A DNA stretch of 51,986 nucleotides, from positions 1 to 51,986 of the IMG/VR virus record IMGVR_UViG_3300036766_001779; one strand, given 5' to 3'. This document shows, piece after piece, positions 1-7,629 of the stretch. Origin of the DNA: a virus. Under the pieces are notes generated by a model that saw only the letters and a list, made by a program, of their open reading frames with translations, searched no databases and was not told the origin of the DNA. Positions within the stretch are counted from its first letter, which is position 1. Every line of letters begins with the position of its first letter. A program made the position numbers and the translations under genes.

Positions 1-127
1 TTCTCCGCCGTGTTTGACCACCTTCATCGCAGCAGACTCTGTGATTACGAACGTCCTTTCGAAGGCTTGGACGACCAAAAACACGAGTTCTGCTCCTGAG
101 GGATGGGGAAAATGAGCTATTTTCAGG
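1..127. repeat. Left copy of 127-bp terminal direct repeat
   Basis: These 127 bases are identical to 51860-51986. An exact repeat of this odd length at both contig ends is the usual mark of a circular or circularly permuted genome assembled with a k-mer of 127, rather than of a biological terminal repeat. The reading frame of a minus-strand gene continues through the repeat without a break, which supports joining the ends. Confidence 0.95.
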
Positions 128-321
128 CTTGCCTTCTTTCCGAATGTCTTCGCGAACGTCTCCGCCAAGCAGTCAAACAGACGCTGAAACCGTGTCGCCA
201 CTGGCACTATTTTTGCCGTTGCAGCACCCTTGAGGTCGCCCTTCTGTCCAAAGCGAAGTATAGTCGGCTGCTCCTTCACGTCGCTGTCGAAACTGCAGCT
301 ATAGTCCATGTTTTGTTCCAC
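1..321 (-). CDS. Hypothetical protein crossing the contig join (N-terminal part)
   Basis: This is the first 107 codons of a gene that continues at 51859 down to 51581 once the circle is closed; the whole gene is 600 nt and encodes 199 residues. I place the start at GTG 321 because an AGGAG lies 7 nt upstream; the in-frame ATG at 309 is 19 nt from it. The N-terminus reads MEQNMDYSCSF. I do not recognise a family. The right-hand part carries a CDCPKC cysteine motif, so it may bind a metal. It belongs to the leftward early operon that starts at 2458. Confidence 0.7.
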   Translation of the reverse strand, partial: MEQNMDYSCSFDSDVKEQPTILRFGQKGDLKGAATAKIVPVATRFQRLFDCLAETFAKTFGKKASLKIAHFPHPSGAELVFLVVQAFERTFVITESAAMKVVKHGGE

Positions 322-339
322 TGCTGTGCTCCTTTCGTG

Positions 340-576
340 CTAAGAGTCCATGTATTCGACGGTTTTCTTGTACGCTTGTGAATCCTTCTGTTTCGTTTCC
401 TCCAGCCAGCCGATGAGCCAGTCCAAGTATTCTTCGCCGTCATGTTCCGCAGCTATTTGGTCCAGCGTACGGCCTCTGTATTTCCCGAACGGCATTACGA
501 ACGAGCCCGGCTTTGCCGCTGCTGCTGCGACTGGCTTTTTCTTCCAGAGATTAGCTGTGTTTTTGTCGGGTTGCAT
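340..576 (-). CDS. Small protein with FGKYRG motif (DUF3820-like)
   Basis: This 78-residue protein has an Ala/Lys-rich N-terminus followed by a module containing MPFGKYRGRTLDQI and EEYLDWLIGWLEE. That resembles the DUF3820-type small domain, also found at the C-terminus of some exonuclease X-like proteins, which carries a conserved GKY[RK]G turn and a Tyr-Leu-x-Trp helix. Function in phages is unknown; nucleic-acid binding is an inference. The ATG at 576 follows the stop of the upstream gene at 579, so translation is probably coupled. It is part of the leftward early operon. Confidence 0.7.
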   Translation of the reverse strand: MQPDKNTANLWKKKPVAAAAAKPGSFVMPFGKYRGRTLDQIAAEHDGEEYLDWLIGWLEETKQKDSQAYKKTVEYMDS

Positions 577-578
577 GT

Positions 579-1004
579 TTATCGTGTTTCCTTAGCCGGA
601 CTTTGCAATTCTTTTACAGCTGTTTCCAACTCTGTAATGAACTTTTGGTCCGCAGCTACATCCATACAGTGGCCGTCACAATTGGATTCTGGGCCACACG
701 TGTGATTCGGATATGGCTGCTCGGCAAAATGCCGCGCCATCACGAGCGACTGCTGCAATAATTCAAGTATTTGCTGCGGTCCATGTTGGTCTCCTTTCGA
801 TTCAGCATAATCCTTTGGCACTGCATCCGTATTGTGAGTGCCGGAATCCAGTTCGTGCAGTGTGGCCTTTAACGATTCCAGATGCTGCTCCTTCTCGTAC
901 GAACAGCCCGATTCTTCGTAATCGTCCTTCGCTTGGTCAACCAGCTGCTCCAGAGCGACACGTAAAGTCGCCACTGTTTCTTCGGAAATTAAGAGCCATT
1001 TCAT
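579..1004 (-). CDS. Hypothetical early protein, 141 aa
   Basis: I do not recognise this 141-residue protein. The start is ATG 1004, with AAAGGAGG placed 6-7 nt upstream; the longer upstream reading frame lacks such a site. The chain is acidic and helical in character. Near residues 105-120 it has a His/Cys cluster (HTCGPESNCDGHC) that could hold one metal ion. It lies 2 nt after the gene at 1007-1348 in the same operon. Confidence 0.7.
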   Translation of the reverse strand: MKWLLISEETVATLRVALEQLVDQAKDDYEESGCSYEKEQHLESLKATLHELDSGTHNTDAVPKDYAESKGDQHGPQQILELLQQSLVMARHFAEQPYPNHTCGPESNCDGHCMDVAADQKFITELETAVKELQSPAKETR

Positions 1005-1006
1005 TA

Positions 1007-1348
1007 TTAGCCTCCTTTGTTCAGATTGACAAGATGAATGTCCTGCGTCTCCCACAGGTGAAAACAGTGCTGATGCACGTTCACGTAGAATTCTTTTGGC
1101 GGAAGACACATCACCATAAATGCCTCCGCTGACAAGAATCTGTATCTGGCCTCTGTAATGTCCTCCCAGCTTGGATTTGTGGATGGGCTTGAAATACTGA
1201 GATGCCAACGGCCCGCATCCTGCGAAACAAGCACTGTCAGTTCACGGCCTGTGCGCGGATTTGTGCCCTCAAAACAACGGGCGTTCGCTGCAGGAAAGTC
1301 CGGCGGCAAACGCTGTTCAACCCACTTGTATTTGCTGCTATCCGGCAT
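1007..1348 (-). CDS. Hypothetical protein resembling DUF7694-type phage proteins
   Basis: The protein has 113 residues. The start is ATG 1348 with AAAGGAG 9 nt upstream. Motifs include WHLSISSP followed by PSWEDITEARYRFLS, then LPPKEFYVNVHQHCFHLW near the C-terminus. This order of a Trp-Glu-Asp turn and a Tyr-Val-Asn-x-His...His-Leu-Trp tail is shared by a family of small phage and actinobacterial proteins of unknown function (I believe DUF7694). No activity is established for them. Confidence 0.75.
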   Translation of the reverse strand: MPDSSKYKWVEQRLPPDFPAANARCFEGTNPRTGRELTVLVSQDAGRWHLSISSPSTNPSWEDITEARYRFLSAEAFMVMCLPPKEFYVNVHQHCFHLWETQDIHLVNLNKGG

Positions 1349-1376
1349 TCTCAATTGCTCCTTTCATTTTCTCGTG

Positions 1377-1694
1377 CTAAAAGATGTGGCGCGTGGTGTC
1401 CGCCAACTGTGTTGCTTGTGGCGACGTCCGTTTGATGTTGAGGAACACTGCGAACATCGTCACCGAACGGTAAGTCAGATGTGTTTCTCGCGCAATAATT
1501 TTCACGCCCTGAACGTCCGTGCCGACGGCTGACCGCATTTTTGCTGCGAAATGCTCTGCTCTCGCTACGTCAAAGCCAGTCAGCCACTTGTATGTCCAGC
1601 TGCACTTGAGATGATTCTTCCAGTCCCACTTGCGGCCGATTGCCCTCGCTGCTTCTACTGCGACCTTGTGTGGATTGCTGCGTTTTGTCTTCAT
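1377..1694 (-). CDS. Hypothetical early protein, 105 aa
   Basis: This is a basic protein of 105 residues with Trp-rich segment KWDWKNHLKCSWTYKW near residues 22-37. I do not recognise the family. The start at ATG 1694 has AGGAGC 6-7 nt upstream. A promoter-like sequence at 1732-1752 lies just before it, so this gene may head its own transcript as well as being read from 2458. Confidence 0.65.
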   Translation of the reverse strand: MKTKRSNPHKVAVEAARAIGRKWDWKNHLKCSWTYKWLTGFDVARAEHFAAKMRSAVGTDVQGVKIIARETHLTYRSVTMFAVFLNIKRTSPQATQLADTTRHIF

Positions 1695-1731
1695 TGCTTT
1701 GCTCCTTTAACGGTTTTTAGTTCTCATCCTA

Positions 1732-1752
1732 CACTGTATACACTATATCGCC
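1732..1752 (-). promoter_or_regulatory. Early promoter -10 region (TATAGTGTATACAG type)
   Basis: On the minus strand this reads GGCGATATAGTGTATACAGT, with TATAGT at 1747-1742. About 18 of 21 positions match 49605-49625, which sits at the same kind of place in front of another minus operon. The -35 box here is weak (TGCCCA, 17 nt upstream). The AGTGTATACA part is itself palindromic and could bind a regulator. Confidence 0.45.
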
Positions 1753-1756
1753 TTTC

Positions 1757-2458
1757 TCACTCTATGGGCACACCATTTTCTCTTTTTTTGCGATTTTCTC
1801 GATATTTTTTACGGTTGTAACTTGCTTTGCCTGCAGCAATTACATCCTTCATCGTCAAATTTTCCAAAAATTTTGCACCTTTACGAATTTTTCTTTCCTC
1901 TCTCTCCAATTCCTTTTTTCGCTGTTTTGTCAGCGTGTTCTGCTTGCGACGGCGATATCGCAGCTGTTTTGCCCGTTGAATGGCATCCAAAATGCGTGCA
2001 AATTGCTCCTGAGTGTCGTTGTAATACTGCTTAGCTTCTGGATTTCTCTTGCGATTTTTCTCGCGACAATAACGGCGGTTGCACTCGCCACACATACGCG
2101 CATTCCAATATTTGGAAAAGGACTTTATTGGCTGCAGAGTGTTACAGTACGGGCACAGGGTCACTGCGTTCGGATACAAATACAGCTTGTTGCCATGCCA
2201 CTCGCCTGCTGCAGGCTGCACGTTAATGAATAAGTCGTCAATGCACGACTTGCAGTATTTTTCTGCAGCACGAGTCTCGAGTGGAATTTCGTCACCGCGT
2301 TCTCTATGCTCGGGAATAAAGACGTTCATCTCAGATGTTATACCTTTTCCTAAACGACAATTTAAGCACGTGTATTCCCGCCGACGTTTTTGATTCCGCA
2401 TAACTTCCTTTCGAATTTTTATTTCCCAGTTCGTTAATTTTTTAACAAATTTTGCCAT
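1757..2458 (-). CDS. Zinc-ribbon protein with basic C-terminal tail
   Basis: The protein has 233 residues and is the first gene of the leftward early operon. The start at ATG 2458 has AAAGGAG closely upstream. Cys pairs CLNC and CKSC near residues 31-70, then CPYC and CGEC near 100-125, look like two treble-clef or zinc-ribbon units. The last 90 residues are very rich in Lys and Arg, as expected for a nucleic-acid binder. It could be a transcription factor or a nuclease-associated protein; there is no HNH core that I can see. Confidence 0.7.
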   Translation of the reverse strand: MAKFVKKLTNWEIKIRKEVMRNQKRRREYTCLNCRLGKGITSEMNVFIPEHRERGDEIPLETRAAEKYCKSCIDDLFINVQPAAGEWHGNKLYLYPNAVTLCPYCNTLQPIKSFSKYWNARMCGECNRRYCREKNRKRNPEAKQYYNDTQEQFARILDAIQRAKQLRYRRRKQNTLTKQRKKELEREERKIRKGAKFLENLTMKDVIAAGKASYNRKKYRENRKKRENGVPIE

Positions 2459-2490
2459 TTTTTTCTCCTTTTCAAAACTCTGTTCCTACA

Positions 2491-2613
2491 GTGGAGTTGT
2501 GAAGTATTTTACCAAAACGGCGGTTTAGAATCGACTCAAAAATTTGCTGAAAAATTGACTTTTTTGTGGACTTATTCAAAAACGCGATTTAGTAAAAAAC
2601 TACACAACTCCAC
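2491..2613. repeat. Inverted repeat GTGGAGTTGTG / CACAACTCCAC
   Basis: The 11-bp arms at 2491-2501 and 2603-2613 are perfect inverted copies about 100 bp apart, just upstream of the gene starting at 2458. They could be a pair of operators for early transcription or part of an origin. Confidence 0.7.
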
Positions 2614-2731
2614 ATGTCCACACCGTTTTTTGCGGTTTTTAAATTTGCGAAAAAATCGCTGCTAACTGCCTGATTTTTCCTTAAGTTATAGCCCAAAAAT
2701 CGAGCATGTGGACGGATTGATGAATTAACTG

Positions 2732-2778
<47 letters not shown>

Positions 2779-3098
2779 AGCTGTTTTTTGTGTGCATGAA
2801 AAATGATGAGTTCTCTCAACCGCTTTGAGAAAAGCTCTATAGCCCTTTTAAAAAATTCCCCGACAACTGTCACATGCATTTCCTTTTTTTGTTTGTGCTA
2901 CTTTCGTGTATCGAAATCGTGATGTTCTTGTTGAAAATTCACCAGCTCTTTTTTTCCTAATGGCTTTGTGCACATTTGTTTTTCTTCTAATGGTTTTGCA
3001 TTGCTCATTTTTCTGCACGCCGAGCGAGATGATTATTTTTATTTTGTCAATTTTATTCTTCGTTTGGACCTAAAACTGTTTTCGCCGCACGAGAGATT

Positions 3099-3199
3099 TG
3101 TGTAGCTGGAGTCATTTTGAAAATTGTACATTTATTTTAGGTTTTTACGAAGCCTGTGTGTACGGGCTCGTGCTAACGTAAAGTTTACACAGCTACACA
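3099..3199. repeat. Inverted repeat TGTGTAGCTG / CAGCTACACA before the late operon
   Basis: The 10-bp arms at 3099-3108 and 3190-3199 flank the leader of the structural operon. The second arm lies right before the AGGAG of the gene at 3215. The position suggests control of late transcription or translation. Confidence 0.6.
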
Positions 3200-3214
3200 G
3201 TAAGGAGACACACA

Positions 3215-3853
3215 ATGGTGGCACGAAAGAAGAATCGTGCATACACTAAGCCGAGAGCTGCCACACAGCAGACAGGAGCGGCAGCAATACGCCGGTCGAG
3301 AGCACGTAACACGTTCCGCTCGAGAATTCGCCACAAGCTGCAGGACAAAGTTGGTCCGCGTGTGGCAGGTGGGCGCTGGAAGAACTCCACCTACTTCGAA
3401 GCTGTAGTGGACGCCTTGCTTGAAGGGCCTCTCAATCGCGACGATGCCAAGATGCTGCTGGAAGTCGTGAAGTACTACGAGCCAGCTGAGCTGGAAGGCC
3501 GCATACGCCTCGCCAAGAAACGCATCAAAGCACTCGTGCTAGGCCGCATCTTGCCGCTGATTGAGAAGTACGTTCCCGACGACCAGAAAGGCAATTTTGC
3601 TGCAGACTTGGACGAGCTCAGCTTTTATTCACGTGCAGGAATTGCAACAACTGGTGGTTCTATCGGCGTAAAAGAGATGATGAGAAAGACTTGCGGAGGC
3701 GAAGATATCTCTACGCCAAGACCTGAAAGCACTGCTTCTCGCAGTGCAATACGTGCAGCACATGAATCACTTGTGGCTGACGATGACGATATCATCGACG
3801 ACGATGCCGACTTGGATGACGAAGAAGAAGTAGACCCCGATATTGATACTTGA
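3215..3853 (+). CDS. Putative terminase small subunit
   Basis: This 212-residue protein precedes the large terminase gene, the usual place for the small subunit, which recognises the packaging site. I infer the role from position and composition, since no family motif is clear. Residues 1-45 are strongly basic (MVARKKNRAYTK, then RRSRARNTFRSR), fitting DNA binding. The middle is helical, and the C-terminus is a long acidic tail (DDDDIIDDDADLDDEEEV). AGGAG lies 7 nt before ATG 3215. A DNA-binding regulator is the alternative. Confidence 0.6.
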   Translation: MVARKKNRAYTKPRAATQQTGAAAIRRSRARNTFRSRIRHKLQDKVGPRVAGGRWKNSTYFEAVVDALLEGPLNRDDAKMLLEVVKYYEPAELEGRIRLAKKRIKALVLGRILPLIEKYVPDDQKGNFAADLDELSFYSRAGIATTGGSIGVKEMMRKTCGGEDISTPRPESTASRSAIRAAHESLVADDDDIIDDDADLDDEEEVDPDIDT

Positions 3854-3942
3854 TGCACGGAATAAATGTTGCAACTGTAACGGTCTGATACAGTATAGTG
3901 CCTTGTTGTTTGTCGATTTTACATCCTAAAGGGTCGAGTCAA

Positions 3943-5454
3943 ATGGTGGATGGCTTCGGATTCAGTGGCTCGTACACGGACCTTGCACGTATTGTCCGCA
4001 GTATGAAAACAAAGCGTCAGCAATCTGCTTCGGAGTTCGACCCAAAGATTTACGGCATTACGCTCTATCCAGCCCAGCTTGAAATGCTTAAAGCAGTTGA
4101 AAAGCTAGTTGACCATGACCGTGATGGCACGTTGTGCATTCGGGCTTCGCGGCAAACAGGAAAGAACGAAGTGGCAGCCCTGTGCCAAGTCCGTTATTTG
4201 CAGCGCTATGCTGGAGCGGGCGGCAACTGGATTCGCTGTGCTCCTACATGGAAACCGCAAATTGTTAACAGCATACGACGTTTGGAAAAGTATCTCTTCA
4301 GACGTCTTGTAGCCAATTGGAGAGGACGTTATGGCTACATTGTGGAATCCGGCCGTGCGAACTTATACTTTCTGTCTGCAGACAAGTCCGCGAACGTAGT
4401 TGGCGCCACTGCAGACGTTTGTTTGGACCTGGACGAAGCGCAGGATATTGACGTCGAGACATTCGACCAAAAGATAGCGCCATTCACTGCGAGTACAAAC
4501 GCTCCCACTCTTATGTGGGGCGTCGCAGGATTCAAGAGCGATTTGCTGTATCAATATCGTCAAGATAATCTAAAAGCTGGCCGCAAGAAGATGAACTTGG
4601 ACTATCCCTGCGATGTATTTATGGAACTAAACCCAGCTTATGCTAAGCACGTGCAAAGCAGAATTGACCGTCTGGGAGAAGACCATTTCATTATTAAAAC
4701 ACAGTACAAATTAGAGGACGTTGACAAAGTAGGCCACTTTTTGAATCGCAGGCAGATTGAGTCCATTCTCGAGTCCGCACACACTCGTCGCAGCAAACCA
4801 AACTTCCAGTTGCCCGTCATAATGGTCATTGACGTTGCAGGTATGCACGAAGAAGGCGAAGTGACAGACCCTGACGATATGTCCTCAGGCGGCAGGGACA
4901 GCACAGTGGCGTACATTGTAGAAGTGGACTACTCGCCTGCAGCAATGCGCTATCAATGGCCGCAGTGCAGAATTCTCGATATCGTTTGGTGGACAGGAAA
5001 GAAGTATGCCGAAGACACGCACGGCATTGAAGGTCAACAGGAGCTGCTGCTAAAGATGGCTCAGCGCTGGATGCCATTGAAGATTGTAGTGGACGCTCGT
5101 GGCTTGGGCGAGCAGCTTGCGGCTTATTTGAATGACCGATTTCTGAATGTCGATATGTACAAAGCGTCGCCTGATAGTGTGTGCGATGATGTGTTTTCGC
5201 TTCTTGGTTTAATCAACAACGGACAAGTACGCGTGTTTCGAAACGACTTGTCGCAGGAATATAAGGAGTTCGTTGCACAGTTAGGTGCTGTGGACTATAA
5301 GGTTGTCAACGGCAAGGTGAGCTTGAAAAAGCCCGTCGGCGGCACTACACGGCACATTGACTTTGTAAAGACTCTCTCGTATATTCCACGTGCGATAAAG
5401 GACCTTTCGGAAGGCGTTGGCTTGACCACTACAGTAGGAGATAATCCGCTATGA
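3943..5454 (+). CDS. terL: Terminase large subunit
   Basis: This is the packaging ATPase and nuclease, 503 residues from ATG 3943. The frame opens at GTG 3898, but that site has no ribosome site. Walker A is SRQTGKNE near residues 69-76. Walker B is VCLDLDEAQ near 159-167. The RNase H-like nuclease follows with acidic sites in VIDVAG (near 297), GGRDSTVAY and VVDARGLGE. A TATAGT box at 3894-3899 in the 90-bp gap upstream may be a promoter. The stop overlaps the portal start in ATGA. Confidence 0.95.
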   Translation: MVDGFGFSGSYTDLARIVRSMKTKRQQSASEFDPKIYGITLYPAQLEMLKAVEKLVDHDRDGTLCIRASRQTGKNEVAALCQVRYLQRYAGAGGNWIRCAPTWKPQIVNSIRRLEKYLFRRLVANWRGRYGYIVESGRANLYFLSADKSANVVGATADVCLDLDEAQDIDVETFDQKIAPFTASTNAPTLMWGVAGFKSDLLYQYRQDNLKAGRKKMNLDYPCDVFMELNPAYAKHVQSRIDRLGEDHFIIKTQYKLEDVDKVGHFLNRRQIESILESAHTRRSKPNFQLPVIMVIDVAGMHEEGEVTDPDDMSSGGRDSTVAYIVEVDYSPAAMRYQWPQCRILDIVWWTGKKYAEDTHGIEGQQELLLKMAQRWMPLKIVVDARGLGEQLAAYLNDRFLNVDMYKASPDSVCDDVFSLLGLINNGQVRVFRNDLSQEYKEFVAQLGAVDYKVVNGKVSLKKPVGGTTRHIDFVKTLSYIPRAIKDLSEGVGLTTTVGDNPL

Positions 5455-7265
5455 CAATGCTTCCGCAGAACAAAGACCGTGGACCAGGCAATCCATCGTC
5501 CTTCCCTGTTGTCGCAGTGATTAACCCTGCAAATGTTATTGCTGGCGGTGCAGCAAGCGTTGGCACGTATAACGAGCTGATTAAAACTCGTCATCCGCAG
5601 TGGATTGCACAGCACAGCAACTGGGAAAAGTACAGGCTCACGTACGAGAGCGGCGACCCGTTCATCAAGACATATCTCAAGCGCTACAAGCGCGAGACGG
5701 ATGAAGATTTTAACTGGCGCTTGTTCTTGGCGTACAACCCGAATCACGCTGGCGCTATTGTGGATAATGTCCGTAATGCCCTTGCAGTGAAAATGCCTGA
5801 TGTCGCGCGCGAAGGCTCGGAAACATACTTGGATATTATCCGCTATAACGTGGACCGCAAAGGCTCCAGTATGTCCGCCTTTGTGGCAACGCAACTGCTT
5901 CCTGACTTGTTGTCGCTTGGCGGAGTGGGCGTCTGGATAGATGCTCCAGCAAAAGCGGCTAACGAAACTGCTGCGGACGATGCCGAAAAGACACCATTTC
6001 TGTTTGTCGTCCATCGGGAGAATATGTTGTCGTGGACAAAATGTCCTGAAAGCGGCCATCTGCTTACAATCCTGATAAAGGAGTGGATGCCAAGCATCGA
6101 TAAGTACGGCCTTACGAGCGGGCTGACGGTGCGCTATCGCTACGCCCAGCTTCTTCCAAATAACGGCGGTGTACGTGTAGTGTTGCTGGACAAGATTGGC
6201 ACCGTTGTGAGTGATGTCACGTTGGTGCTGCCTTGTATTCCGTACGTGTTCTTCGAAATCGCTCAGCCGTTGATGACCGACATCGCCAACATGCAAGTGG
6301 CTCTGCTGAATCTTAATTCGGAAGACACATCGTTCCTGTGTGCTGCGAACTTTCCAATTTGGACTCAGCAGTATGACCCGAAAATGGATATGCGGGAAAA
6401 ATACACGCAGCTGGCACACGATGGTTCGGTCGAATCCGCTAAGGATTTGAAGCTGCTGATGGCGTTGAACGAGCAAGTGCACAGTCATCAAAGAGGCATT
6501 AAGTACGCAGTAGGCACAGAACGTCCGTCGTGGATTTCACCCAGCTCTGCCAACGTTGAAATTTCGATTAAAAAGCAGGAGCGAATGATTCAGGATATGC
6601 GATTGATTACGCAGACGGCCTTGACATCCTTGAGTGTATCAGCCCTGCAGCAATCGGGTGCATCAAAAGAAGCAGACCGTATTGGCGAAGAAGCTGCGTT
6701 GGCGTACATCGCTAGCGTGCTGGAATCGGGCGAGAACTCCATTGCGGAAATCATGGCCAGTCTAATGGGCGATGACCCGACGCAAACAGGCATCACATAT
6801 CCTCGCACATTCAATGTGCATACGGATTCGGAAGTCCGTGCAGAAGCAAAGGAGTTATCCACACTACGAAGTCAAGTCCAGTCGGCAACGTACTACAAAA
6901 CGATGAGCAAAGCCATTGCCCGTACGCTGTTGAACGGCAAAGCCACGCCCGAAGAGTTGACCAGTATTGAAAAGGAAATTGACGAGCTGAAATACTGGGA
7001 CACAGACATAGAGCGGGCAAAGACGCTCGTCCAGTACGTGCTTAACAAGCTAGTCACAGCACAAACGGCCAGCAAATTGGCCGGCTTTGGACCTGAAGAA
7101 GCTGTGGCGGCCTTACAGCAGCAGAATGAAGACGTGAACAGAATGCTGGGCAACATCGCTAACGGTGGCGCTCCAGTGGACGTCAACACTGCTGAACAGG
7201 CTGCAGCGGACCTTGAAGCGGAAGGCCAAACGCCTAACACTGACGCAGCGCCTATTACGGAGTAA
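5451..7265 (+). CDS. Portal protein
   Basis: The protein has 604 residues and lies directly after the terminase, with ATGA overlap. The N-terminal part (HPQWIAQHSNWEKYRLTYES, then YLKRYKRETDEDFNWRL) and the following segment GSSMSAFVATQLLPDLLSLGGVGVWID resemble portal-like proteins of the DUF4055 type, which form the dodecameric DNA gate of the capsid vertex. A helical stretch with KQERMIQDMRLITQTAL near 365-385 fits the stem and crown region. The C-terminus is acidic and low in complexity. Confidence 0.88.
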   Translation: MTMLPQNKDRGPGNPSSFPVVAVINPANVIAGGAASVGTYNELIKTRHPQWIAQHSNWEKYRLTYESGDPFIKTYLKRYKRETDEDFNWRLFLAYNPNHAGAIVDNVRNALAVKMPDVAREGSETYLDIIRYNVDRKGSSMSAFVATQLLPDLLSLGGVGVWIDAPAKAANETAADDAEKTPFLFVVHRENMLSWTKCPESGHLLTILIKEWMPSIDKYGLTSGLTVRYRYAQLLPNNGGVRVVLLDKIGTVVSDVTLVLPCIPYVFFEIAQPLMTDIANMQVALLNLNSEDTSFLCAANFPIWTQQYDPKMDMREKYTQLAHDGSVESAKDLKLLMALNEQVHSHQRGIKYAVGTERPSWISPSSANVEISIKKQERMIQDMRLITQTALTSLSVSALQQSGASKEADRIGEEAALAYIASVLESGENSIAEIMASLMGDDPTQTGITYPRTFNVHTDSEVRAEAKELSTLRSQVQSATYYKTMSKAIARTLLNGKATPEELTSIEKEIDELKYWDTDIERAKTLVQYVLNKLVTAQTASKLAGFGPEEAVAALQQQNEDVNRMLGNIANGGAPVDVNTAEQAAADLEAEGQTPNTDAAPITE

Positions 7266-7269
7266 AACC

Positions 7270-7629
7270 ATGAGCGACATCAACGATGATGTGCGTGATG
7301 ACTTCATCCGCACGTTGCGGATAATTGCTACAGCTATTCACACAACAGCCGCCGACAAGGGCTTCTGGCGTGACGAAAGTCGCCGCAACAAGGGTGAGAT
7401 GATTGCCCTTATGCATAGCGAACTTTCGGAAGCGCTGGAAGCCCAGCGGCACGGCAATCCGCCAGACGAACACTGCCCCACATTCAGCTCGGTCGAAATC
7501 GAAATGGCCGATTTGCTCATCCGTGTAATGGATTACGCACACGGATTCGATTTGCGGCTGGCGGAGGCAGTGCTGGCAAAGATGATGTATAACGAAGGAC
7601 GGCCGCCGTTACACGGCAAGGAGTTCTAA
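7270..7629 (+). CDS. MazG-like nucleotide pyrophosphohydrolase (structural operon copy)
   Basis: This 119-residue all-helical protein carries the MazG metal-binding pattern: E51 and E54 in HSELSEALEA, then E78 and D81 in EIEMADLLIRVMD. MazG enzymes hydrolyse nucleoside triphosphates to monophosphates and pyrophosphate; in phages they may lower (p)ppGpp or remove unwanted dNTPs. The start is ATG 7270, 5 nt after the portal stop. Its place between portal and minor head genes is odd for a metabolic gene. A second MazG-like gene is at 31194-31493. Confidence 0.85.
   Translation: MSDINDDVRDDFIRTLRIIATAIHTTAADKGFWRDESRRNKGEMIALMHSELSEALEAQRHGNPPDEHCPTFSSVEIEMADLLIRVMDYAHGFDLRLAEAVLAKMMYNEGRPPLHGKEF

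Noticed and set aside
1-127. True terminal redundancy or long direct terminal repeat
   Set aside because: The length of 127 equals a common assembler k-mer and the repeat lies inside a coding frame, so an assembly overlap is more likely.
3898-3942. GTG start for the large terminase at 3898
   Set aside because: No ribosome site precedes it and the added 15 residues include part of a promoter-like region; ATG 3943 fits better.
5295-6491. Long minus-strand open frame of 398 codons opposite terL and portal
   Set aside because: It lies fully antisense to two well-supported genes, has no ribosome site and no family resemblance; it is a shadow frame.
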